DNA of 11,551 bases from DASPXY01 sp038227745 (lineage in GTDB: Bacteria > Planctomycetota > Planctomycetia > Gemmatales > Gemmataceae): NCBI GenBank assembly GCA_038227745.1, contig JBBRPS010000290.1:1-11551 (forward strand). Direction: 5' to 3'. Below, in pieces: positions 1 to 5,742 of the stretch. Positions within the stretch are counted from its first letter, which is position 1, and each line of letters opens with the position of its first letter. A program made the position numbers and the translations under genes. The notes beneath the pieces were generated by a model that saw nothing but the letters and a program-made list of their open reading frames with translations, did no database searches and was not told where the DNA came from.

Positions 1-138
1 GAACGGCAGACCAACCTTGGACGTGAGGTGCATGCCACACGGCACACGCCGGAACAATCCCAGGATCTGCTGCAATTGGGGTTCCCAATGCCGGCAGAAC
101 AGTTGGCCCACGTGTTAGCACCACTCCCGCTCGGCTGA
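1..138 (+). CDS. possible C-terminal tail of an unidentified ORF (cut by window edge)
   Basis: Frame 1 of the plus strand is open from the first base to a TGA at 136-138 and encodes 45 residues. It includes a stretch reading LGREVHATRHTPEQSQDLL and then LGFPMPAEQLAHVLAPLPLG. The composition looks like genuine protein, with charged and amphipathic residues and no low-complexity runs. It faces the DJ-1/PfpI gene tail to tail, exactly where that gene loses its normal end. A transposase or other inserted gene would fit, but I do not recognise the family. The opposite strand is also open here, so it is uncertain which strand is coding. Confidence 0.3.
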   Translation, partial: ERQTNLGREVHATRHTPEQSQDLLQLGFPMPAEQLAHVLAPLPLG

Positions 139-757
139 CGCTCGAAGCCAAAGCGAAGACTGGGAGCCTCAGACACAGGGGTGCGGAAAATGGGCCTAGT
201 GCTTCCAGGAATTTGGCCAACCACTCGGGATGGGCGGGCCAGGCTGGGGCGGTAACCAGGTTGCCGTCCACATAAGCCTGGTCTATTTTCACATCGGTCC
301 ACTTGCCTCCCGCGCTTGTCACATCCGGCTTGAGAGCGGGGTACGCCGTGCAACGCTTCCCTTCGAGCACCCCAGCCGCGGCCAGTAACTGGGCCCCGTG
401 GCAGATCGCCGCAATGGGCTTGTTGGCCAGTGCGAAGTGGCGCACGACCTGCAGCACCTTGTCGTTGAGACGGAGGTATTCCGGGGCGCGCCCGCCGGGA
501 ATGACCAGGGCATCGTATTCCTCGGCACGCACTTCCGCGAAAGTGGCGTTCAGGGTAAAGTTGTGGCCCGGCTTCTCGCTGTAGGTTTGGTCGCCCCCGA
601 ACTCATGGACCGCCGTCCGTACTTGCTCCCCCGCTTTCTTGTCCGGACAGACCGCGTGGACCGTGTGTCCCACCATCAGCAGTGCCTGAAAAGGCACCAT
701 CGCTTCGTAGTCTTCCACATAGTCGCCGACGAGCATTAGGATTTTCCTGGCAGGCAT
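1..757 (-). CDS. DJ-1/PfpI family protein (ThiJ/deglycase-like), 3' end abnormal, runs off window
   Basis: The ATG at 757-755 opens MPARKILMLVGDYVEDYEAM, a typical PfpI start. Other visible landmarks are Glu18 in VEDYE, the strand YDALVIPGGRAPEYL (about residues 81-95), and the nucleophile elbow AAICHGAQLLAAAGV with Cys119-His120. The domain ends with TAPAWPAHPEWLAKFLEALG near residue 188 (about base 194). Members of this subfamily normally stop within a few residues of that point. Here the frame stays open for another 60 or so codons of unconvincing sequence to base 1, so the 3' end has probably been replaced or fused. The start overlaps the end of the preceding CMD gene by 22 bp and has AAGGAA upstream, implying cotranscription and perhaps coupling. 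The family includes glyoxalase/deglycase, protease and chaperone-like stress proteins, and the exact activity here is unknown. Confidence 0.85.
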   Translation of the reverse strand, partial: MPARKILMLVGDYVEDYEAMVPFQALLMVGHTVHAVCPDKKAGEQVRTAVHEFGGDQTYSEKPGHNFTLNATFAEVRAEEYDALVIPGGRAPEYLRLNDKVLQVVRHFALANKPIAAICHGAQLLAAAGVLEGKRCTAYPALKPDVTSAGGKWTDVKIDQAYVDGNLVTAPAWPAHPEWLAKFLEALGPFSAPLCLRLPVFALASSVSRAGVVLTRGPTVLPALGTPIAADPGIVPACAVWHAPHVQGWSAV

Positions 758-1128
758 GTTCCATTCCTTTCAGCTTGATTGGTCAGTCTGGCGCAGTCAG
801 CCGCTTCACAGCGCCCAGCACTGACTGCTGGCGAACACAACTCGCCGCACGCTTCTTGTGGCGAAGGGCCGGCCCGGCGAAACCCTTCGCGCGCCGTAGC
901 TGCCGAGACGCCGGCGTTGACAGCGGCAACGATGCCGACCAGGGCGTTCAGCACAACATCGTTTATGCCGGCCTCGCGCGCTTTTTCGATCCGGCCGCGC
1001 GTGCAGACCTGACAGCCGCGCGTCATGGTCACGGCAAGGCCGATCAGGTGCTTCTCGCGCTCGGTCAAGAGCGAGGTTTCGTGGGTCTTCCGCAAATACT
1101 CCAGCACCGACGTACCATCGTAAGGCAT
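736..1128 (-). CDS. carboxymuconolactone decarboxylase / AhpD-like protein with Cys-rich tail
   Basis: The start chosen is the ATG at 1128-1126 (MPYDGTSVLEYLRKTHETSL). An AAAGGAG box lies 7-8 bases upstream, which beats the in-frame upstream Met at 1176. The CMD fold spans about residues 1-86, with the CxxC pair Cys39/Cys42 in TMTRGCQVCTRGRIEKA. The His of the AhpD CxxCxxxH motif is Arg46 here, so peroxidase-partner activity is not assured. Members of this small family usually end near residue 85-115. This ORF goes on for about 45 residues with five extra cysteines (94, 98, 107, 112, 125) and poor secondary-structure character, which looks like a shifted or altered 3' end. It overlaps the PfpI start by 22 bp, so the two are probably one transcript. 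A role in thiol or peroxide metabolism is inferred from the family. Confidence 0.85.
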   Translation of the reverse strand: MPYDGTSVLEYLRKTHETSLLTEREKHLIGLAVTMTRGCQVCTRGRIEKAREAGINDVVLNALVGIVAAVNAGVSAATAREGFRRAGPSPQEACGELCSPAVSAGRCEAADCARLTNQAERNGTCLPGKS

Positions 1129-1236
1129 GGGTGGACTCCTTTTGGTTTCTCGAATTAAGGGACAATCTCCGCACAACTCTTTCCCTGGGGCGATGCCTCG
1201 ACAGCAATTTACTGCGCGCGCTCACTGGAAACAAAG

Positions 1237-1267
1237 GGTAGGGGCGGGTTTCAAACCCGCCCCTACC
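1237..1267. repeat. 31-bp perfect palindrome, copy 1 (REP-like / possible terminator stem)
   Basis: The arms GGTAGGGGCGGGTTT and AAACCCGCCCCTACC pair perfectly (15 bp) around a single central C. The element lies 9 bases past the stop of the LTxxQ-1 gene, so the transcript would carry a very stable GC-rich hairpin just after the coding region. No T-run follows on the minus strand, so it is not a standard intrinsic terminator; mRNA end protection or a mobile REP-like element fits better. The same palindrome, with central G, follows the LTxxQ-3 gene at 6582-6612. Palindromes of this general GTAGGGGCGGGTTT type are familiar from many unrelated bacterial genomes. Confidence 0.85.
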
Positions 1268-1276
1268 AAGGCGCGC

Positions 1277-1942
1277 TCAATCACCCAGGTCGAACGGTTT
1301 GCCGAGCATCTTCTTCCACTGCTTTTGCTGCGCGTCGCTCAGAATCGCCTCGATCCTGCGCTCGTGTTCCCGGCGAATCTTCATGATTTTCGGCTTGATC
1401 TCCTGCGGATTGCCGCCGGACTGGGCCTCTTTCATCAGAGGTGCGATCTTCTTTTGCATTTCCTGAACGACGCCCATGAACTGCTTCCGTTGCTCGTCCG
1501 TGATTTTCAGTTCTTTCCCGATATCGGGCCGGCCCAGGAGGTTCAACGGTCCTTCTTGCTGCAGTTCCAGTTGCTGGAGCCGCTTGAGCTGCTCCGCCTT
1601 CAGGGTCTCCTTGAGGAACGGCGCCAGTTTTTCTTGGGACTTCTGGCGATGGGACTTCAGCTCCTTTTCCCGCTCCTCGGGTTTCGCATCCTTGATCTTC
1701 TCGAAGACTTTCATGGTTTCCTGACCGTAGTCGGGCAATTTCTCCAGCAGGTTTTTCTTCTGGTCGTCCGAGAGCTTCAGCTCCTCCTGTACCTTGTCGC
1801 AGAAAACCAGGAAGGGGCCGCCGCCGAGTGCCTCGACCAATTGCTTCCGGGCCTCGTCCGGGATTTCCTGGGCGGAGGCCACGCTGCTGGAGACGAGGCC
1901 GAGGAACAAGAACGAACTCAACGCCAATGCCGCCGTCTTCAT
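1277..1942 (-). CDS. secreted LTxxQ-motif (Spy/CpxP-like) helical protein, LTxxQ-1
   Basis: A 221-aa protein with a signal peptide: MKTA, a hydrophobic core, then a cleavage site near SVASA|Q at residue 24. The mature protein is almost all charged, amphipathic helix rich in K, E and Q. Four LTxxQ-like motifs are visible: LSDDQ 57-61, LKAEQ 114-118, ITDEQ 147-151 and LSDAQ 201-205, the last followed by WKKMLGKPFDL. This is the pattern of periplasmic Spy/CpxP-type proteins, which are chaperones or sensors of envelope stress; function here is inferred only. AAAGGAG lies upstream of the ATG. The gene sits 51 bp after Trx-A, separated by a small hairpin. Its last 100 or so bases and the downstream palindrome are nearly identical to those of LTxxQ-3, indicating recent conversion or duplication. 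Cys48 is the only cysteine. Confidence 0.88.
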   Translation of the reverse strand: MKTAALALSSFLFLGLVSSSVASAQEIPDEARKQLVEALGGGPFLVFCDKVQEELKLSDDQKKNLLEKLPDYGQETMKVFEKIKDAKPEEREKELKSHRQKSQEKLAPFLKETLKAEQLKRLQQLELQQEGPLNLLGRPDIGKELKITDEQRKQFMGVVQEMQKKIAPLMKEAQSGGNPQEIKPKIMKIRREHERRIEAILSDAQQKQWKKMLGKPFDLGD

Positions 1943-1961
1943 GGGAATTGCTCCTTTCTTT

Positions 1962-1980
1962 CGCCCATCTGCGATGGGCG
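1962..1980 (-). promoter_or_regulatory. intercistronic hairpin between Trx-A stop and LTxxQ-1 ribosome site
   Basis: The arms CGCCCATC and GATGGGCG (8 bp, perfect) enclose a 3-base loop. The element lies 13 bases past the Trx-A stop and just ahead of the AAAGGAG of LTxxQ-1. There is no T-tract. Position suggests a role in mRNA processing, stability or control of translation of the second gene; this is inference from structure alone. Confidence 0.55.
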
Positions 1981-1993
1981 GGTAACTAAGGGT

Positions 1994-3313
1994 TCATTTG
2001 GGCGCTTTGTCCGCGGCAACCGGCGCGCCGATGATTCCGAAGCGAACCCCGCACTCCATATCGATGGGGTGCCCTCCCAGCAGCGACGCCACCTTGATCT
2101 CGTCCTTGCCGCGCGCCGACTGGAACTTGAGTTTCTCCGCGCCGCTCGCGGACAGCACCAGCCGGGTCATGCGGTTCTCGTCCATCTCGATGAAGCCGTG
2201 CCACTTCAGCTTGACCGCGTGCATGTCGCCCGGTCCGCCATTTGCCATCTTGGCGTCGATGAAGACTTCCGACTCACCCTCCACGCGCCATAACGTCGGT
2301 CCCTTGCCAGTCCCGACCTCCGTCGCCGCGAAGTTGCACTTCTTCAATTCGCCTTTGCTGCGGCCGGGATTGTCGAGGGGCTGCACGTCCAGCACACCCA
2401 TATAAGCTTGCTTGACCCACTGGCGCGTGAGCTCGATTGGGAGCTTGACCGGGCCTTTCCCGGCGTCGGCGAGAGCCTTGGCCAGGTTCTCCTGCGTCGG
2501 GACATCGATGTTAAACCGATCCTCGATGTAGTTTTCCTGCCGCATGGTGTCCGCCACCGGCTTGGCGTCTTTGTCGAGCGCCCGGCCGAAGACGAGGGCC
2601 AGGACCGTGCCCCTGCGTAACGGCGGAGTGCCGGGGCAATGTTTTCCAGCGGCATGGTGTTCGGGGACCGGCAAGATCTTGCCGTTGTCCTCTATGTCCT
2701 TCAGCTTGTAGCTCGGATACTTCATGTACCGCTGGGCCGCGAATGGTTTCTTGGCATCGGGGTACTCGGCAAATCGCTTAGCCGCGTGGTCGAGAAAGGC
2801 GAGCACGCTCTTGTCGTCGTCGAACATCACGGCCCAGGCGAGCACCTTGCCAGCCGAGTTGACGGCGCAGATCCCCTGGGGGACGACCTTGGACCGGCCG
2901 ATCTCTCGGTAGATCCGGCCTTCGTCGTCATTCGGCGGGTTATTGACCAGGCCGGCCTTGAGAGCCACGGGCACGAAATCCGCATTCACTCGACGGATGA
3001 CGTCGGGATTGGAGAAGACCGCTTCACGAGCGGCGCCCGCGAATACTCAGCAACGGGCGTCGTCGATGGGCCGGTCGATGAAGACCCAGAGCAAGGCAGG
3101 CTTCTTCTTCTCGCGCGACTCCTTGAGCCCTTCGAGTAAACAGCTCTTCCAGGCAATCTCGCGCCAGGCGACCTTGGCCACTTTCAGGGCTTCGATCTCC
3201 GCCTGCAACGCATCGGGCGTCGGCGCTTTCTTCGCCGGGCTCGTCGCTTCTTGAGCCCAGGCGACGGCGGCGAACAGCAGCGCCACGCTCGCCGCCACGG
3301 TGACTCGATTCAT
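1994..3313 (-). CDS. Trx-A: secreted thioredoxin-fold protein with in-frame UGA at codon 89 (putative selenoprotein, C-U-V-F)
   Basis: Reading through the TGA at 3049-3047 gives one 439-aa protein. Residues 1-20 are a signal peptide (core SVALLFAAVAWA, then Q). The thioredoxin-like domain spans about 45-200: KKKPALLWVF strand, then Cys88-Sec89-Val90-Phe91, the helix AREAVFSNPDVIRRVNADF, and VVPQGICAVNSAGKVLAWAV as the cis-Pro-like strand region. A C-terminal domain of about 200 residues, probably beta-rich, is not recognised; it contains GKHCPG, GFIEMDENRMTRLVLSASG and a final MECGVRFGIIG. The start has AAAGGAG 8 bases upstream. The only start after the TGA is a GTG at 2989, which follows 19 conserved codons and has no ribosome site. 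The real stop is also TGA, so recoding must be local. The gene is paralogous to Trx-B over its whole length, with the TGA at the same codon. The resolving Cys91 of Trx-B is Phe here. A redox role in the periplasm is inferred. Confidence 0.8.
3018..3049 (-). promoter_or_regulatory. UGA recoding site and SECIS-like hairpin in Trx-A
   Basis: The TGA occupies 3049-3047. Counting its U as 1, bases 16-21 pair with 27-32 (window 3034-3029 with 3023-3018), giving the hairpin GCCGCU-CGUGA-AGCGGU: six pairs including one G-U. The loop begins CG, about 18 nt after the UGA. This fits what I recall of bacterial SECIS rules: an apical loop roughly 16-37 nt from UGA with a G in the first two loop positions. 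The Trx-B copy folds identically with compensatory change. A covariance or bSECISearch run would be needed to confirm it. Confidence 0.6.
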
Positions 3314-3388
3314 GGTCAGATCTCCTTTCGAGATGGACCTACAGTGGAACCTCGCCCCCGTTCGAGGCGGGAGCGAGGATGTTTGCCA
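3261..3388. repeat. 128-bp leader/signal-peptide cassette, copy 1 (Trx-A)
   Basis: This block runs ungapped against 4122-4249. It covers the signal-peptide codons, the ATG, the AAAGGAG box and the 5' leader of Trx-A. The most conserved parts are the signal-peptide core, the ribosome site with CTTTCGAGAT beside it, and the terminal hairpin region. The second copy drives LTxxQ-2, a non-homologous protein, so a 5' expression/export module has been shared between different genes. Confidence 0.8.
3350..3378 (-). promoter_or_regulatory. leader hairpin upstream of Trx-A
   Basis: CCTCGC and CCCG on one side pair with CGGG and GCGAGG on the other (10 pairs, one C/A mismatch, 7-base loop), centred about 50 bp upstream of the Trx-A start. 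The identical element lies at 4211-4239 at the same distance from the LTxxQ-2 start. No T-tract follows on either strand, so termination is unlikely. A 5'-UTR stability or regulatory structure, or an operator, is possible. Confidence 0.5.
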
Positions 3389-3418
3389 GACACCGAATCG
3401 GTTCCTGACACCTTTGAT

Positions 3419-3493
3419 TCATTTCCGTTGCAGCAGGATCTGCACATCGTACGGCTTGCCGATCATCGCCACCCAGCCGGGACAGTGCTTACC
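3419..3493 (-). pseudogene. in-frame coding remnant after the LTxxQ-2 stop
   Basis: Directly after the LTxxQ-2 TGA (3496-3494) the same frame continues for 24 codons to a TGA at 3421-3419. It reads GKHCPGWV, then AMIGKPYDVQILLQRK. The first part matches, over about 21 identical bases, the GKHCPGWV segment inside Trx-B (near 4900-4920). The second part resembles the LTxxQ-2 C-terminus MNGKPFDLRILLFP. It therefore looks like a recombination scar joining pieces of both gene types, or a lost C-terminal extension. No independent start or ribosome site is visible. Confidence 0.5.
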
Positions 3494-4174
3494 TCAAGGG
3501 AACAACAAAATACGCAGGTCGAACGGTTTGCCGTTCATCTCCTGCCACTGCTTTTTCTGCGCGTCGCTCAGGAGGGCCTCGAACTTTCCTTGGTAATCCT
3601 GGCGAAGCTTCATCGCTTGGGGCCGGATTTCCTCCAGCTTAACGCCTGACTTGGCCTTTTTCGTCAGCGATCCGATCCCCTTTTTCATATCCTGAACGAG
3701 GCCCCTGAGCTGCTTCAGTTGCTCGTCCGTGATTTTCAGTTCTTTCACCATCTCGGGGAAGGTCAGGGCCACCGGTCCTTCATGCTGTAGTTCCAGTTGC
3801 TGGAACCTCTTGTACTGCTCCGCGTTCAGGGTCTCCTTCAGGAGCGCGTCCATTTTTTCGACGTACTTCTGGCTATAGGACCGCCACTCCTTTGTCCGCT
3901 CCTCGCCCTTTAGGTCCTTGAGCTTCTCTTTGACCTTCTCGGTTCCCAGAGTGAATTCGGGCAACTTCTCCCGCAGCTTTCGCTTCTGGTCGTCCGAGAG
4001 CTTCAACTCCTCCTGCACCTTGACGCGGTAGACATGATGATCACCGAGCGCGTGCAGCATGCGCTTGCGGGCCCCCTCCGGGATTTCTTGGGTTGCACCA
4101 TTCGGCGCTTCCCCAGCCCATGCGATGGCGGCGAACAGCAGCGCCACGCTCCCAGCGGTTGTCACTCTCTTCAT
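3494..4174 (-). CDS. secreted LTxxQ-motif (Spy/CpxP-like) helical protein, LTxxQ-2
   Basis: A 226-aa protein. Its signal peptide (about 1-20, SVALLFAAIAWA) is almost the same as that of Trx-A, not those of the other LTxxQ proteins, because of the shared 5' cassette. The mature part is helical and K/E/Q-rich with four motifs: LSDDQ 59-63, LNAEQ 116-120, ITDEQ 148-152 and LSDAQ 202-206. The C-terminus GKPFDLRILLFP differs from the GKPFDLGD of its two paralogues and is followed by an in-frame remnant. AAAGGAG lies 8 bases before the ATG. The gene sits 79 bp after Trx-B and 180 bp before Trx-A, repeating the Trx-then-LTxxQ order. A partnership with the preceding thioredoxin-like protein is inferred from this repeated pairing; a chaperone-like envelope role is inferred from the family. 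Confidence 0.88.
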   Translation of the reverse strand: MKRVTTAGSVALLFAAIAWAGEAPNGATQEIPEGARKRMLHALGDHHVYRVKVQEELKLSDDQKRKLREKLPEFTLGTEKVKEKLKDLKGEERTKEWRSYSQKYVEKMDALLKETLNAEQYKRFQQLELQHEGPVALTFPEMVKELKITDEQLKQLRGLVQDMKKGIGSLTKKAKSGVKLEEIRPQAMKLRQDYQGKFEALLSDAQKKQWQEMNGKPFDLRILLFP

Positions 4175-4249
4175 GGTCAGTTCTCCTTTCGAGATAGAAT
4201 TGTTGTGGAACCTCGCCCCCGTTCGAGGCGGGAGCGAGGATGTTTGCCA
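4122..4249. repeat. 128-bp leader/signal-peptide cassette, copy 2 (LTxxQ-2)
   Basis: Second copy of the block at 3261-3388, same length and without gaps. It includes the start codon, ribosome site, leader and hairpin of LTxxQ-2. Divergence is concentrated between the ribosome site and the hairpin and in the last signal-peptide codons. Confidence 0.8.
4211..4239 (-). promoter_or_regulatory. leader hairpin upstream of LTxxQ-2
   Basis: Identical in sequence to the hairpin at 3350-3378: CCTCGC and CCCG pair with CGGG and GCGAGG around a 7-base loop. It is placed the same distance upstream of the start and lies in the 79-bp gap after the Trx-B stop. Confidence 0.5.
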
Positions 4250-4253
4250 AGTC

Positions 4254-5606
4254 TCACTTTCGATCTTTCCCTTTGTCAGCGGCGACCGGTTCGCCGATGA
4301 TTCCGTAGCGCACGCCGCAGTCCATGTTGATGTAACGGCCCGCGGTGAGGAACTTTACCTCGTCGTGAATCTTCATCGCTGCTTTCAAGCCTTCCGATCC
4401 ATATTGAAATTTCTCCGTGCCGCGGGCAGCCAGCAGGAAGCGCTTCATGTGCTTGCCGTCCATCTCGATGAAACCCTCCCAGGCCAGCTTCACTTCATTC
4501 CTGAAGCCAAAGCCGCCTCCAGACCCCCCCTTGCCGACGACCTCCGTCTTCCCTTCGACGCGCCACAGGGACGTGGAGCCTTTAACCCTTTGCGCCGAGA
4601 ACTCGCACTGTTTCACGTCGCTGACGACAGCGGCTACGCTCACCTTCGACATGGGGCCGGCGTCCTTGTTGCCCAGGAACGCGTGCGCCATGCACAACCG
4701 GGCGAGATCGTCCGGGAGCTTAATGCGGCCCGCGTCCCCATTCGCCAGCGCCTTCGCCAGCTTCTCCTGCATGGCGACCGACACCTCGAAACGGTCCAAC
4801 GCGAAGTCCTCCTGGTTCACCATGCGGGCGGATAGCTTCCCATCCTTGTCGAGCGCCCGACCGATGACCTTGGCCACGACGGTCCCGCGCGGCAAGTCCA
4901 CCCAGCCGGGACAGTGCTTGCCTTCCGCATGCCGTTCGGCGATGGGCTGAGGCTTGGCCTCATCTTTCATGTCCTCCCGCCTGTCGCTGGGGAAGCGAAA
5001 GTAGCGCTCGGTCATGATGGCCTGCTTGCCGTCGGGATGGTCGCGAAATCGCTTGAGGCCGCGGTCAAGGAAGTCAAGGACGTCCTTGTTCTTGTCGTAC
5101 ATGGTGACCCAGGCGAAGACCTGCCCGCTCGAATTGAGCACGCAGGTTCCTTGGTAATCGACCTTGGAACGATAGATCGATTGGAGCACCTTGCCTTCGT
5201 CATCTTCCGGCCGTGCGTATTTACCCTGCATACTGAGTATACCCAGCATGCTGATGGAGACCGGCACGAAATCGGCATTGATGCGGCGAATGACATCAGG
5301 ATTCGAGAAAACCGCCTCACGGACGGCGCCCGCGCACACTCAGCAGCGGCCGTCGAGCGCTTCCCCAGGGCCGATGACCCAGAGCAGGACCGGCTTCTTC
5401 TTCGCGCGCGACTCTTTCAACCCTTCCAACAGACAGGTCTTCCACTGGATCTCGCGCCAGGCGAGCTTGGCGGGCCTCAGTCCTTCGATCTCGGTCTTCA
5501 ATGCCTCGGGCGTCGTCGTCTTCTTCGCCGGACTCGTCACTTCCTGAGCCCAGGCGATGCCGGCGCACAGCAGCGCCACGCTCCCAATCACCGCCAACTT
5601 TCTCAT
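4254..5606 (-). CDS. Trx-B: secreted thioredoxin-fold protein with in-frame UGA at codon 89 (putative selenoprotein, C-U-V-C)
   Basis: Read through the TGA at 5342-5340, this is a 450-aa protein. The signal peptide is about 1-20 (SVALLCAGIAWA, then Q). The thioredoxin-like part shows KKKPVLLWV, then Cys88-Sec89-Val90-Cys91, a CxxC-spaced motif with Sec at the second position. The helix VREAVFSNPDVIRRINADF follows, then VDYQGTCVLNSSGQVFAWV (about 149-167). The C-terminal domain, about residues 230-450, is unrecognised and starts at GKHCPGW; it has a glycine-rich insert (GKGGSGGGFGF) and ends near MDCGVRYGIIG. AAGGGG lies before the ATG. The GTG immediately after the TGA could be called as a separate start, but it has no ribosome site and would split the fold at its active site. 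The normal stop is TGA too. It is the first gene after tetR, with an operator-like site about 95-115 bp upstream of its start. Reductase, isomerase or peroxide-linked activity is possible but unproven. Confidence 0.82.
5311..5342 (-). promoter_or_regulatory. UGA recoding site and SECIS-like hairpin in Trx-B
   Basis: The TGA is at 5342-5340. The hairpin GCCGUC-CGUGA-GGCGGU (5327-5322 pairing with 5316-5311) has six pairs, two of them G-U, and the same CGUGA loop at the same distance as in Trx-A. Against Trx-A, pair 21-27 is C-G here and U-A there, a two-sided compensatory change; pair 20-28 is U-G here and C-G there. This supports an RNA structure conserved beyond the protein requirement. Confidence 0.6.
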
Positions 5607-5700
5607 GGTCGTTTCCCCTTTCTTGAAGAACCCACAATGTCACCGCGACCCGCGCCGCAGGGGGATCGAGACCCTGTCCCGGTGCTTCCCCATCCTTACA

Positions 5701-5722
5701 AAACCGATCATACGGTCTGTTT
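5701..5722. promoter_or_regulatory. candidate TetR operator upstream of Trx-B
   Basis: The half-sites AAACCGATCA and TACGGTCTGTTT form an imperfect 22-bp palindrome (8 of 11 positions match across the axis). The TCTGTTT end is identical to the arm of the palindrome in the tetR promoter. It lies between the tetR stop (5743) and the Trx-B start (5606), where a repressor controlling Trx-B would bind. The 3' part also forms a 5-bp hairpin (GTCTG/CAGAC, 5715-5729). Confidence 0.4.
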
Positions 5723-5742
5723 TGCAGACATAAAAAACTCGG

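Noticed and set aside
1127..2293. Plus-strand ORF of 388 codons across LTxxQ-1 and Trx-A
   Set aside because: It runs antisense through two well-supported genes, an intergenic palindrome and a hairpin; composition (Leu/Arg/His-rich) is typical of a shadow frame.
3350..3378. Leader hairpins as intrinsic terminators
   Set aside because: No T-run follows the stem on either strand, and both copies sit at a fixed distance upstream of a start codon.
4254..5339. Separate gene starting with the GTG directly after the Trx-B TGA, and a matching one at 2989 for Trx-A
   Set aside because: Neither start has a ribosome site, both would cut the thioredoxin fold at its active site, and conserved codons lie upstream of the Trx-A candidate start. 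One read-through protein explains the data better.
1994..5606. Trx-A and Trx-B as pseudogenes with nonsense mutations
   Set aside because: The same codon is affected in both copies, no other stop or frameshift occurs in either, and changes on both sides of the TGA are mostly silent. Relaxed selection would not give this.
1994..5606. TGA reassigned to tryptophan (alternative genetic code)
   Set aside because: TGA ends most genes here, including both Trx genes, and tryptophan is encoded by TGG throughout.
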